From: Hyphomicrobium_A sp963724945
Lineage (GTDB): Bacteria > Pseudomonadota > Alphaproteobacteria > Rhizobiales > Hyphomicrobiaceae
Assembly (NCBI GenBank): GCA_963724945.1
Contig: CAVRWL010000001.1
Location: 212,320-276,319 of the forward strand
Length of the DNA stretch: 64,000 bases
Direction: 5' to 3'
Notes under the pieces: generated by a model
What the model saw: only the letters and a program-made list of their open reading frames with translations
What the model was told of the DNA's origin: nothing
Databases searched by the model: none
Translations under genes and position numbers: made by a program
Part shown: positions 53,979 to 63,365 of the stretch, piece after piece
Layout: the number at the start of each line of letters is the position of its first letter
Numbering within the stretch: position 1 is the stretch's first letter

Positions 53979-55522
53979 TGCCGGCCGCGCGCAGCGCCTG
54001 CTCGGCAGCGGCGAGGCTCTGTTGCGGCGTCCCTGCGGCTTCGATCATGGTCCAGCCGATATCGCCCGAGATCGTAGCGAAGCTGCTCGTTTACGACGCG
54101 ACGGTCGGCATCGGAGGCATCCCCCTGCCGCCGCTCGACGCGCTCGATGAGCAGCTCGGCGGGCGCCGTCAGCCACAGCCCAATGAAATCGCAGCCCGCT
54201 TCGCGCGCGACCGCCTCGATCGCCGCCCGCTCGTCGGGCTGGGCGAAGACCGCATCGACGATGACAGTGTGCCGCGCCGCCAGCGCGCGCTTCGCCTTGT
54301 CCTCGAGGATGGAGTAGACGCGCTGCGCCGTACCGATGCGGTAGTGCTGACGCTCGAGGCGCTGCGTCTCGGGCACGCCGAAAAGCCGCTTGCGCTCAAC
54401 GTCGCTGCGCAGATGCAGGGCGCCCGGCGCCGCACCGATGAGCGGCGCGAGCCGGGCAGCAAGCGTCGATTTACCCGTGCCTGAAAGCCCGCCCACGGCG
54501 ATGAGGAGCGGCGGCGCGGGCGCGAGATAGGCGCCAGCGAGCGCCGCGTTGCGGTGAACTTCTTTGAACATCTCGGCCTGCTCCTCGGCGACGAGCTGCT
54601 CGGAGCGCGCCATCGCCACGACGGAACGTACCGCGGCGCGGCAGGCAAGAAACAACGGTAGGCAGGCAAGGCCCTCAATCTCGCCGCCAACGGGCTCGAA
54701 GGCGACGTAGGCGTTGAAAACGGTATTCGCCGCCTGTCGGTCGTTGCGGGCATCGAGGTCCATGAGCAGAAAGGCGAGATCGTACAAGACGTCGGTTGTG
54801 GCCAGCGCCTCGCTGAACTCAAGCGCATCGAAGGGAACGGGAACGTCGTCGATGAGGACGATGTTGCCGAGGTGGAGATCGCCGTGACAACGGCGCACGC
54901 AGCCCGCCTTGCTGCGCTCGGTGAGCAATTGCGAGACGCGCTCGAATGCGTTGACAAGTCCCTCGGCGACGTGGGCATGGCCGTAGGAGAGCGCCCCCGA
55001 CAATTGCTGAATGACGGGCGCGAGGATGTGCGCGCCGTCGCTTCCGTCGCGAATGGGGCTGTCCTGGTGGTAGCGCGCGACCATGTCGGCCAGAGCCTTG
55101 GCGAGCTCGTCGGAGAGCGGGCCTTGCTCCTCCCGATGACTGAGCAGCGCCTCCTGCGGGAAGCGGCGCATGTGCACGGCCCATTCGATCGGCTCCCCAT
55201 TTCCGCCAAGCTGCAAGCGCCCTTCGGGCGTGAGCACGATGGGCACTAGATCGAGATAGAGGCCGGGCGCGTGCGGTCGATTGAGCTCCATCTCGCGGAC
55301 GGCGGCGGAGTGGCGTGCGAGCAGCGTCGAGAAATCCACAAAACGCAGGTGCACGCGCTTCCTGACCTTGTAGGCCTCGCTGCCTGCCAGGAATACGCGC
55401 GCGATGTGGGTCTCGATGACGTCGACGCGCTCAATCGACGGACCGTACGTGTCGGGACTGCGCATCAATGCGACGACCGCGCGCTCCTCCTCGTCTATTG
55501 GCGGCGCGGCGGGGGTCGACAT
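53962..55522 (-). pseudogene. Aminoglycoside phosphotransferase-like kinase fused to an AAA ATPase, 3' end frameshifted
   Basis: From ATG 55522 the protein has an APH-like kinase half (residues 1-320, with CHGDLHLGNIVLIDDVPVPFDALEFSE holding the catalytic Asp, split as CHGDLHLGNIV and LIDDVPVPFDALEFSE) and a P-loop half (residues 330-520, with AVGGLSGTGKSTLAARL). After RRVVNEQLRYDLG the frame becomes arginine-rich and runs 190 bases antisense into the dehydrogenase gene. Dropping one C from 54065-54067 gives DIGWTMIEAAGTPQQSLAAA and a stop at 53962-53964. This length fits the bacterial fused family of unknown substrate. Confidence 0.75.
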
Positions 55523-55604
55523 GAGATGGCTCTCGCTCGCTGCAGCTCTCGGGCGGCCGCAAGGCTCACCCTGACATTGCCCGAGCGGCGACAACCGGGC
55601 TCGC

Positions 55605-56852
55605 TCACCCGCCGCGGCGCGAGAACTCCGTCTGTCCGCCGGTCGCCAGGATGCGCGCCTGCTCGATCCAGCTCTCGCGCTCGATGCGGCCCTTGAAGTC
55701 GAGGATGCGGCTGATACGCTCTATGTCCGCACCCGTCCAGTTGGCGACCTGCTCGTAGTTGGTGATGCCGAGCGAGTTGAGCTTCTTCTCGATCAGCACC
55801 CCGATGCCGCGGATCCGTTTCAGATCGTCGACGTCGCTCAAGGAACGCACGGACGTCGCGCGGGCGGCCTCCTCTCCGATGAGCGCTTCGGAGCGGACCG
55901 AGCGCAGATGCGCGACGTCGGCCGCGGGCGCGGCCTCGGCCTTTGCGGCGGCAGAAGCTGGGGTTGCCTCGGGTGCGGCCGCGGTCGGTGCGGACGCAAT
56001 GGACGACGGTGCGGGCTCCGGCGTAGCGGGAGCCGCTACAAGCGCAGGTTCCGCGGCGGGAGCAGCCGCAGGCGCCGCAGGAGCGGGAGCGGGTGTCGGA
56101 GCGGTGGGCTCGGCCACCTCCGGCACCGGGACGCCCTGGTCGACGCGGCGCGAGTAATAGGTCTCGCCGCCCGCGGCGAGGATCTGCGCCTGCCCGACCC
56201 AGTTCTCCAAGCTGACGCGCGCATCAAGACCCAAGGTTTCGCTCAAGCCTTTGACGTCGCGAGCAGTGAGACCGGCAAGATCCTTGAAGCGGCGGATGCC
56301 GAGCTCTTTGAGGCGCCCCTGCAGAATCGGGTCGATACCGCGGATGCGGGTCAGATCGTCGCTCGGCCCGGCGCCGCCCTCTTCCGTCTTCGCCGGAGCG
56401 CCGGATCCCGTCGCGACGGAAACGCGCGGAATTCCGGGCTTCACCTCGGGCTGGACCGGCGCGGGAGATGGAGCGGGAGACGGAGCTTTGACCGGCTCTA
56501 CCCGGACGCTCGTGGGCGGCACAACGAGTTGCGCCGGCGCCTCTGCTCGCGGGGGCGCGGCTGCCGGGGCGGCAGTCGAGCTGCGCGCGGCCGGCGCAGC
56601 TGACGCTTCGGCCGTCCCGCTCAAGGCCCGCTCGAAGCGCTGGCCTTCGGGAGCCGCCCGCGCGGCGACCTCAATCTTGGGTTGGGAGGGGTCCGCGGCC
56701 GGCGCTGCGACAGGCGCACCCGAAGCCGCCGTGCCGGCGCCCTTTTGCCGCGTTCCATAGTAGAACCGCCGCTTGAGACCGCAGGCCAACACCGCGCCGC
56801 AGAAGAACGCCACCGCCAAAAGAAATGTCGTCTGCCAAAGCAGCTCCGTCAT
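55605..56852 (-). CDS. Membrane-anchored protein with two helix-hairpin-helix domains
   Basis: This 415-residue protein has one N-terminal membrane helix (WQTTFLLAVAFFCGAVLACG) and proline/alanine-rich spacers, with two similar helix-hairpin-helix domains. The first (about residues 145-225) is DLTRIRGIDPILQGRLKELG, then LENWVGQAQILAAGGETYYS. The second (about 340-415) is DLKRIRGIGVLIEKKLNSLG, then RESWIEQARILATGGQTEFS. The domains resemble the fused ribosomal-L21/FEN1-like helix-hairpin-helix region of alphaproteobacteria and could bind nucleic acid or protein. It is the last gene of a three-gene minus-strand operon. Confidence 0.8.
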   Translation of the reverse strand: MTELLWQTTFLLAVAFFCGAVLACGLKRRFYYGTRQKGAGTAASGAPVAAPAADPSQPKIEVAARAAPEGQRFERALSGTAEASAAPAARSSTAAPAAAPPRAEAPAQLVVPPTSVRVEPVKAPSPAPSPAPVQPEVKPGIPRVSVATGSGAPAKTEEGGAGPSDDLTRIRGIDPILQGRLKELGIRRFKDLAGLTARDVKGLSETLGLDARVSLENWVGQAQILAAGGETYYSRRVDQGVPVPEVAEPTAPTPAPAPAAPAAAPAAEPALVAAPATPEPAPSSIASAPTAAAPEATPASAAAKAEAAPAADVAHLRSVRSEALIGEEAARATSVRSLSDVDDLKRIRGIGVLIEKKLNSLGITNYEQVANWTGADIERISRILDFKGRIERESWIEQARILATGGQTEFSRRGG

Positions 56853-56895
56853 ACGTCAGAACTCCCCAGCCACACCCCACGCACGAACCAGCGTG

Positions 56896-56994
56896 TCAGT
56901 CCTCCACCCTTGCGCAGGCAATCCACGCGACGACAAATCCCGCGGCGAAGGCCGCAGCCACATACCAGCCGAGATTAGCGATCAGATAGTCCAT
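56896..56994 (-). CDS. 32-residue membrane micropeptide
   Basis: An ideal ribosome binding site (AAGGAGCAGGT) precedes ATG 56994. The peptide is MDYLIANLGWYVAAAFAAG then FVVAWIACARVED: a single hydrophobic helix with an acidic end. Its start overlaps the last 20 bases of the OmpA-like gene, and the helix-hairpin-helix gene begins 43 bases after its stop. Being so short it could be missed by automated annotation. The position suggests a partner or coupling peptide of its neighbours. Confidence 0.6.
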   Translation of the reverse strand: MDYLIANLGWYVAAAFAAGFVVAWIACARVED

Positions 56995-57946
56995 TACCTG
57001 CTCCTTGCCCTGCGCTCGCGGCCGCGCCGCCCTGATCGAAACGAAATCCCGTGACCTCGACCTCGATGCGGCGGTTCTTGGCCCTGTTCTTTGCGGTGTC
57101 GTTGGGCGCCACCGGTCGCGTTTCGCCATACCCAACGGCCTCAAGCCGCCCCGCGTCAATGCCCCTGGTTATCAAATAGCTGACCACAATGCGGGCACGG
57201 CGCTGCGACAGCGACAGGTTTCGTCGTGCCGGGCCGCGGGCATCGGCATAGCCCGCAATCGTAAGCTTGGCGCTCGGGCAGGCGTTGGCCGCAGCCGCCA
57301 ACCGGTCCAACATGGCCCGGCTGCGGCGATCGAGGCGCGCCGCCCCGCGTGCAAATCGAACCGGAGTGGACAAGCTCGCCGCGCGCACGGCCGCGCCGCA
57401 GATCGCGTCCGGGATGCTGATCGTCGGCGGGAGCGCGGCCGTGGCGACAACGGCGATCCGCCGGTCTTGTGTCTTTTGCGCATCAGGGGAAGAGCCCTCA
57501 TCATGGGCGCGATGGGCGCGCGCGCGATCCAACGGCGCTTTAGCGGTCGCAGCCGAGGTGGGGCGCATCTCCGGCATCAGCACGACATCGGCAGATTTGA
57601 GCGTCGTATCCGGATCGGTCCACGGTTGCCGCTCCGCCTCCGGAGCTGCAAGGGTTCGCTCCGCAACGGACCTCGTGTGCGCGATAATGGTGTGCACGCC
57701 CCACAGGTTGCGCAGGAGCGCCAGAGCCGCGGATTGCTCGCTCAGGTGCTCAGGCCTACCGACCAGAATGCCATCGCGCCCGGAAAAGGCGACCGAGGCC
57801 CACTCGAATCCGGCCGCGTCGAGCGTGCTGCGCGCACGTTGCTCGAGGTCGCGCTCGATGCGGTCCGCTTCGACATGAACGGCGATCCAGCTCAGCATCG
57901 CGATTGGAATGAGCCCCCAGATCCACCGTTCCGGATGGCATCTCAT
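56975..57946 (-). CDS. BON-OmpA domain envelope protein
   Basis: This 323-residue protein has an N-terminal membrane anchor or signal (WGLIPIAMLSWIAVHVEADR), one BON-like domain (residues 28-95, with SVAFSGRDGILVGRPEHLSE), a linker, and a C-terminal OmpA peptidoglycan-binding domain (residues 195-305) containing KLTIAGYADARGP, LSLSQRRARIVVSYLITRG and NRAKNRRIEVEV. The layout recalls mycobacterial ArfA/OmpATb and related inner-membrane-tethered OmpA proteins. ATG 57946 has GGGGGC upstream. It is first in the operon with the micropeptide and helix-hairpin-helix gene. Confidence 0.82.
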   Translation of the reverse strand: MRCHPERWIWGLIPIAMLSWIAVHVEADRIERDLEQRARSTLDAAGFEWASVAFSGRDGILVGRPEHLSEQSAALALLRNLWGVHTIIAHTRSVAERTLAAPEAERQPWTDPDTTLKSADVVLMPEMRPTSAATAKAPLDRARAHRAHDEGSSPDAQKTQDRRIAVVATAALPPTISIPDAICGAAVRAASLSTPVRFARGAARLDRRSRAMLDRLAAAANACPSAKLTIAGYADARGPARRNLSLSQRRARIVVSYLITRGIDAGRLEAVGYGETRPVAPNDTAKNRAKNRRIEVEVTGFRFDQGGAAASAGQGAGNGLSDR

Positions 57947-58158
57947 GCGGACCGTGCCCCCAAATCCGGCGCAGCAACGCAGCACTGCCGACAAATCGTG
58001 CTCAACCGCTCACGCGCCACCTTCGTGGCACCGACCCCGGGCGTCAGCGATCGATTGATCCCAAGCCACCCCACCTGGGTGCCCGACTATAGTCAAAGGC
58101 CTGGGGCTTTCCAAGGTGGGAGACGCGCAGGAGAGATGCAGGAGCCGTCGCGAAAAGC

Positions 58159-59445
58159 TCAGTGGCGCTGCTTGCGCAGCGGCAAGGGCTCAACGGTCGA
58201 GTCTGCCAAGGTATTTTCCGCTTCCCGCATCCGCAGATCGTGGATGCGCTCCTGGATGTAGTCGCGGGTGAGCGGCACGGCCTCCTGGCTGCGCGCGCAC
58301 TGGACCTGGAACACGGCGACGTTCTGGAAGCGGAATGCCGCCTCGCACGCGGCGAGATAGAACTCCCACATGCGGCAGAAACGCTCGTCGTATAGCGCGA
58401 GCGCCTCGTCGCGGCGCGCCATGAACCTGCGGCGCCACTCGGCGAGCGTCTCGGCATAGTGCAGACGCAAACACTCCACGTCCGTGACGACGAGCCCTGC
58501 GCGCTCGATCGCCGGGATGATCTCGGACAGCGCCGGCAGCTGGCCGCCCGGGAAGATGTACTTGTCGAGCCACGGATTGGGAAACCACGGTCCTTCGAGA
58601 AGCCCGATCGTATGCATCACCATAACGCCGTCGGGCTTCAACAGCTCGCGGCATTTGCGGAAGTAGGTGGCGTAGTAGCGCGGGCCCACATGCTCGAACA
58701 TGCCGACCGACACGATGCGGTCGAAGGCGCCGTCGACGTTGCGGTAATCCTGCAAGGCGAAGCGCACGGAGTTCTCGAGCCCCTGGGCGCGCGCGCGCCC
58801 GCGCGCGATGCTGAGCTGCTCTGTCGACAGCGTGACGCCCAGCACGTCGGCTGCACCGCCCATCTGCCTCATGTAGAGGCCAAGGCCGCCCCAACCGGAG
58901 CCGATGTCGAGAATACGGCTCTCCGGCTCGACCAGCAGCTTTGCGGTGATGAGCCGCTTCTTGGCGAGCTGCGCCTCCTCGAGGCTTTGACCCGCATGCT
59001 CGAAATAGGCGCAGCTGTACTGCAGGTCCGGGTCGAGAAAGAGCTCATAGAGGCGATGGTCGAGATCGTAGTGGTGCGCGACGTTGCGGCGCGAGCGCCA
59101 AGGCTTGTTGTCGCTGATCGACCTGCGCTTCAGAAAGCGGATCTGATCGAGGATGCGGACCGGCAGAGGCCGCGGCATCGCGGACGTTCCGTGCAAAACA
59201 ACCGCCAGGAGATCATAGATCGTGCCGCGCTCGACGATCAGGCGGCCGTCCATGAACAGCTCGCCCACGCGCAGCTCGGGATTGAGGAAAAGGAGGCGCT
59301 CGGCTCCTTTGTCCGCGAAGCGAACCCGCACCTCCTCGCCCGTGCCATCGCCGAAAACGAGCTCGGTGCCATTTGCCATCACGACCGTCAGCGCGCCGCG
59401 GCTGACAAGCCGGGAGAGGATCGCGGTAAGAACTTTCTCCATCAT
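58159..59445 (-). CDS. cfa: Cyclopropane-fatty-acyl-phospholipid synthase family
   Basis: This 428-residue enzyme methylenates unsaturated fatty acyl chains of membrane phospholipids using S-adenosylmethionine. The SAM motif is ILDIGSGWGGLGLYM near residue 190; the family segments HHYDLDHRLYELFLDPDLQY, QYSCAYFEHAGQSLEEAQ, EHVGPRYYATYFRKC and LHYAETLAEWRRRF follow. The N-terminal domain (residues 1-120) is the typical lipid-binding part. Start at ATG 59445 or 59442. The neighbouring gene is divergent. Confidence 0.93.
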   Translation of the reverse strand: MMEKVLTAILSRLVSRGALTVVMANGTELVFGDGTGEEVRVRFADKGAERLLFLNPELRVGELFMDGRLIVERGTIYDLLAVVLHGTSAMPRPLPVRILDQIRFLKRRSISDNKPWRSRRNVAHHYDLDHRLYELFLDPDLQYSCAYFEHAGQSLEEAQLAKKRLITAKLLVEPESRILDIGSGWGGLGLYMRQMGGAADVLGVTLSTEQLSIARGRARAQGLENSVRFALQDYRNVDGAFDRIVSVGMFEHVGPRYYATYFRKCRELLKPDGVMVMHTIGLLEGPWFPNPWLDKYIFPGGQLPALSEIIPAIERAGLVVTDVECLRLHYAETLAEWRRRFMARRDEALALYDERFCRMWEFYLAACEAAFRFQNVAVFQVQCARSQEAVPLTRDYIQERIHDLRMREAENTLADSTVEPLPLRKQRH

Positions 59446-59847
59446 AGCCAAATTCGGCAAAGAGCCGACGTTAACGCTACTCGACCTCGGAATCCAACGC
59501 CACACCGGCCAATATAGGTCCAGCGACGTTAGAATAGCCTAAACATCAGCCACTTCGGGCCGGCGAAGAACCGCCCCAATGTTCATAAATAGTTTGAATG
59601 GTTGAAGGATTCCAGCCCCGGGGGCACAGCGTATCGTGCGGCGCGGCGTTCCCGCAATGGAGCCTTCTTCGCGATCAATCGCGATTTGCACGGCACACCA
59701 AGTGTCTATCTGCCCGAAATTCGGCCATAAGTTGCTACACGATCACACGTCCTCGCAATCCGAGCGGCTGCGTCGACGAGGGGGAGCCATCTCTCTAGGG
59801 TTAGGATGACAGCTCTCTGAGTTGGCGAGAGTTAGCGCGTAGTTCGT
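59446..59847. other. Divergent promoter region between cfa and the EPS cluster
   Basis: These 402 bases between divergently transcribed genes contain no convincing open frame. A perfect inverted repeat, TCGCGAT-CA-ATCGCGA, at 59669-59684 may be an operator for one of the flanking genes. No clear -35/-10 pair could be assigned. Confidence 0.5.
59669..59684. promoter_or_regulatory. Inverted repeat TCGCGAT-CA-ATCGCGA
   Basis: This is a perfect 7-2-7 palindrome in the divergent gap between cfa and the sugar transferase gene. Its symmetry is that of a dimeric repressor or activator site. No known consensus is matched. Confidence 0.4.
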
Positions 59848-61338
59848 ATGACGGTGCATATTCCCAAAGTTGCGTCGCCAGCGTCCTGGCACACGGCGCC
59901 GCCCTCCGGTTCGGGCCAGGCATCTTCGGCTATCGGCGGCGACCATCTGCTGCGCGCAAAGCGGATCTCGCTGCAAAGCTGGGTGGTCTGGTTCGCCGCC
60001 GCCGATGCCGTTCTGCTCGCAGGGCTCGCGATCGCGCCGACTTGGCTCGGCCACGCGTTGCAGCCCCGCCTTATTTCCAAACCCGCCTTCGACGGTCAAA
60101 TCGAGGCCATCGCCATCGCACTTTGCACGTTCTGGCTCTCCGCGCGGCTCGTGCGGCTTTATCGGACGAGCCGCATCCTGGAGCCCCGCTACTCTTTGCA
60201 AAGAGCGCTGGTCGTGCTGCTGATGACCTTCGCCTTCCTGATGGTATTGGGAGCCGCGACCAAGACGACGCACATCTACTCGCGTCTGTGGTTTTTCACG
60301 TGGATGAGCACGAGCATCGTGCTTTTGCCGGCATTTCGCATCCTGGCACTGCGATGGGCCGGCAGCTCGCTGCGCAAGGGCTCTTTCGTGCACCGGGCGC
60401 TTTCCGTGGGCATCGACTGCGAGCCCTTGGCCGCCGAGGCCATCAACGCCGCCTCTAAAGGCCTCGTACGGGCGGATGCACCGCTGCGCCTACAGTCGAT
60501 CGCCGAGCTCAGCACATTGCCCGCGCTCGTCAGCCACCTCGGCATCGACAAGGTCTACATAAAATCTCCCTGGCACCTTTCTCCGGAGATCGGGGCGTCG
60601 ATAGGGGGCCTGAGGAACCTGTCGGCTGACGTCTTTCTTGTCCCTGAAGCGGCGCGAATTTCCCACGATGTGGTCGGCGTCCAGCAGCTTGCCGGAAACG
60701 TGTCGCTGCAGATCATCGATCGGCCCATCGACGGATGGAACTATTGGCTCAAGCGCGCACAGGACATCACGGTTGCCGTCGTGGCGCTCTTCCTGCTCGC
60801 CCCAATTCTGGTCTTGATCGCCGCTGCAATCAGGCTCGAAAGCCGCGGTCCGATCTTTTTCCGACAGAGGCGAATGGGATTTAACGGGCAGACATTCGAG
60901 CTCTGGAAGTTTCGCTCGATGTATTCCGAGCAAGCCGACGCCGATGCCAGGGTTCAGACATCCAAGAACGATCGGCGTGTGACCCGCGTCGGCCGGCTCC
61001 TGCGGCGTACGAGCCTCGATGAGCTTCCGCAATTGATCAACGTGCTGCAGGGGCGGATGTCGATCGTCGGGCCGCGGCCGCATGCCCTGCAAACGACGGC
61101 GGAAGGAAAGATGCTGGCCGAAGCGATCGACAACTACGCCTCGCGCCACCGCGTCAAGCCGGGGATCACGGGCTGGGCGCAGATCCACGGGTTGCGCGGG
61201 GAGATCCGCTCCATCGAGAAATTAACTCTCCGCGTTCAATATGATCGCGAGTACATCGAGCGCTGGTCCATGCTGCTCGATGCCAAAATCATCTTCATGA
61301 CGCTGAGCCGCATCGCCAACGACCCGAATGCCTATTAG
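59848..61338 (+). CDS. Polyprenyl-phosphate sugar phosphotransferase (initiating EPS glycosyltransferase)
   Basis: This 496-residue inner-membrane enzyme (WcaJ/HfsE/ExoY-like) transfers a sugar-1-phosphate onto undecaprenyl phosphate to start exopolysaccharide synthesis. The N-terminal half has about four helices and a CoA-binding-like region. The last 200 residues form the bacterial sugar transferase domain with a re-entrant helix (KRAQDITVAVVALFLLAPIL), RRMGFNGQTFELWKFRSM, RRTSLDELPQLINVLQGRM and SIVGPRPHA. The ribosome binding site is weak. It is the first gene of an EPS cluster. Confidence 0.92.
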   Translation: MTVHIPKVASPASWHTAPPSGSGQASSAIGGDHLLRAKRISLQSWVVWFAAADAVLLAGLAIAPTWLGHALQPRLISKPAFDGQIEAIAIALCTFWLSARLVRLYRTSRILEPRYSLQRALVVLLMTFAFLMVLGAATKTTHIYSRLWFFTWMSTSIVLLPAFRILALRWAGSSLRKGSFVHRALSVGIDCEPLAAEAINAASKGLVRADAPLRLQSIAELSTLPALVSHLGIDKVYIKSPWHLSPEIGASIGGLRNLSADVFLVPEAARISHDVVGVQQLAGNVSLQIIDRPIDGWNYWLKRAQDITVAVVALFLLAPILVLIAAAIRLESRGPIFFRQRRMGFNGQTFELWKFRSMYSEQADADARVQTSKNDRRVTRVGRLLRRTSLDELPQLINVLQGRMSIVGPRPHALQTTAEGKMLAEAIDNYASRHRVKPGITGWAQIHGLRGEIRSIEKLTLRVQYDREYIERWSMLLDAKIIFMTLSRIANDPNAY

Positions 61339-61416
61339 CGCAGACACGGGTGGTGCCCCCTTCTCCCGCCGCTCCGGAGCCGGACAGAGCGCCACCACAA
61401 ATCCGGCGGCCGCATC

Positions 61417-62211
61417 ATGAACGCACAGGCCCCACCTCCTCGCGTGCGCGACTGCGTCATCGGCGTTCCGATCGACGTGGTCTCCTGGGACGAGGCGCTC
61501 GCGCGCCTGTCGCGATGGGGGGGAGCACATGAAAGCCGCGTCGTGTGCATCTGCAGCGTGCACAGCGTCGTCACCGCCCGCCAGGACCAAAGCTTCGGTG
61601 ACATCGTGCGCGCAGCCGACATGGCGACACCGGACGGAGCTCCCGTGGCCTTCATGCTGCGCCGGAGCGGGCATGCCGCACAGGAGCGCATCAACGGTCC
61701 GGATCTGATGTGGAAGTTCTGCGAGAGGGCCGATCGCTCAGGGGAGAGGGTGTTCTTCTACGGCGGTCAACCCAAGGTGCTGGAGCAGCTGTGCGCGCGG
61801 CTGAAAGCGCAGTTCCCGGGGCTCGATGTGGCGGGCACCTACGCGCCGCCCTTCCGCGCGCTCAGCGCCGAGGAGGACGAGGAGATCGTGCGCCAGATCA
61901 ACGCCTCCGGCGCCGGCGTCGTCTGGGTCGGCCTCGGCTGCCCCAAGCAGGAGCGCTGGATGCAGGCCCACCGCGGACGCATCCAGGCCGTCATGGTGGG
62001 CGTCGGCGCGGCCTTCGACTACCACGCGGGGACGTTGCGGCGCGCGCCCCGTTGGATGCAGAAGAGAGGCCTCGAGTGGGTCTACCGCCTCGCACACGAG
62101 CCGCGCCGGCTGTGGCGGCGCTATCTCGTCGCCAACAGCGTGTTCGTGGTTGCCGCGTTGACGCAACTTTTGCGTCGCGAGCCGCCGGCCGGCGACGGGC
62201 GGTTGGCGTGA
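61417..62211 (+). CDS. WecG/TagA/CpsF-family glycosyltransferase
   Basis: This 264-residue cytoplasmic or membrane-associated enzyme adds a sugar (N-acetylmannosamine-type or related) to the lipid-linked acceptor. Family motifs present: TPDGAPVAFMLR, ERINGPDLM, VFFYGGQPKVLEQL, VVWVGLGCPKQERWM and GAAFDYHAGTLRRAP. The C-terminus ends in a hydrophobic stretch (LVANSVFVVAALTQLL). It begins 78 bases after the sugar transferase and overlaps the next gene by 4 bases (GTGA). Confidence 0.92.
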   Translation: MNAQAPPPRVRDCVIGVPIDVVSWDEALARLSRWGGAHESRVVCICSVHSVVTARQDQSFGDIVRAADMATPDGAPVAFMLRRSGHAAQERINGPDLMWKFCERADRSGERVFFYGGQPKVLEQLCARLKAQFPGLDVAGTYAPPFRALSAEEDEEIVRQINASGAGVVWVGLGCPKQERWMQAHRGRIQAVMVGVGAAFDYHAGTLRRAPRWMQKRGLEWVYRLAHEPRRLWRRYLVANSVFVVAALTQLLRREPPAGDGRLA

Positions 62212-63365
62212 TCAGGCACGACAACGGTGCGCGCGCTTTGCGTCCAGGCGTGGTCTGCGTCTGCCCGCTGCCGCCGCCAGTCCACGGCTCATCCGTCATG
62301 GCCGAGCGCGTGCTCGCGGCGCTGAAGCCGCATTTTGACTTGACCATCTTCCCGCTACAGCAGAACGCCAGCGTCCGCACGATAGGCAAATTTGCCCTGA
62401 GCAAACTAGGCGGGGCTGCGGCCCTTATCGGTCGACTGCTGCTGACGCCATCGGTAAGCCGTGCCGATCTGGCGTACGTGATGCCGGCGGTCCGCGGCTT
62501 TGCCTTCTGGCGAGATTTCCTGATCTGTGAAGCCTTGAGGCGGCGCGGGCTGACGCGCGTCCTGCACATGCACGCCAAAGGCGTGGCGGCAAAGAGCGCG
62601 GAGAGCCCTTTATACCGGCGCGCAGCGCGGCGCATGTTCGACGGTGCTCACGTCATCCATCTGTCACCGATCTTCTATCAGGATGTAGCGGCGTTCTGTC
62701 CACCCGAACGCTTCCACGTCGTCGAGAATGGCATGCCCCCACCCGAGGATGCGACCCCGCATGCCGTGAAAGATGTGCCGACGATATTCTTCCTTTCCAA
62801 TCTCATGCGGACGAAAGGTCCCCTCGAGCTGCTCGCGGCATCGCGCCGATTGATGGAGACCGGCGTGCGCCACCGCCTCGTCTTCGCCGGATCGGGGTCC
62901 GAGGCGGAGGTGACCAGGGAGATCGCCGCTGCGGCGAACGCGTTGGAGCACGTGACGTGGCTCGATGGCGTCTATGACCCGGCGAAGCTCGCGACCTTGT
63001 GGGCCGAGGCGGATATCTTCGCGTTGCCAACCAACGAGGATTGCCAACCGCTGGTGGTGATCGAGGCCATGGCGCGGGGCAAGGCCATCGTCACCACGAG
63101 AGAGGGAAGCCTCAGCGAGATGCTGGAGGACGGGGTGAGCGCTCTCCTCGTGGCGCAGCGTGACGCCGGTGCACTTTCTGCGGCGATCGAAAGGCTCATT
63201 AAGGATCGAGAGTATCGCGACCTGCTCGGCAAGCATGCATACGACCGCTACAGCAAAACGCACTCGCTTCCTCTGTTCCAAAACAAGCTTGTTGCAACAC
63301 TGTCCCACATCATCAAAATCGCCCCCGCGAAACGGCTTAGCCACACCAAAGCGAGGGCCATATAG
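62208..63365 (+). CDS. GT4-family (GT-B) glycosyltransferase
   Basis: This 385-residue retaining glycosyltransferase has an N-terminal acceptor domain (PGVVCVCPLPPPVHGSSVM) and a C-terminal donor domain with FFLSNLMRTKGPLELLAASR, VFAGSGSEAEV, and the EX7E-like segment NEDCQPLVVIEAMARGKAIV. The start is GTG 62208, overlapping the WecG stop (GTGA). Its stop TAG overlaps the GTG of the next gene by one base. It adds a further sugar in EPS repeat-unit assembly; the sugar is not predictable. Confidence 0.88.
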   Translation: MIRHDNGARALRPGVVCVCPLPPPVHGSSVMAERVLAALKPHFDLTIFPLQQNASVRTIGKFALSKLGGAAALIGRLLLTPSVSRADLAYVMPAVRGFAFWRDFLICEALRRRGLTRVLHMHAKGVAAKSAESPLYRRAARRMFDGAHVIHLSPIFYQDVAAFCPPERFHVVENGMPPPEDATPHAVKDVPTIFFLSNLMRTKGPLELLAASRRLMETGVRHRLVFAGSGSEAEVTREIAAAANALEHVTWLDGVYDPAKLATLWAEADIFALPTNEDCQPLVVIEAMARGKAIVTTREGSLSEMLEDGVSALLVAQRDAGALSAAIERLIKDREYRDLLGKHAYDRYSKTHSLPLFQNKLVATLSHIIKIAPAKRLSHTKARAI

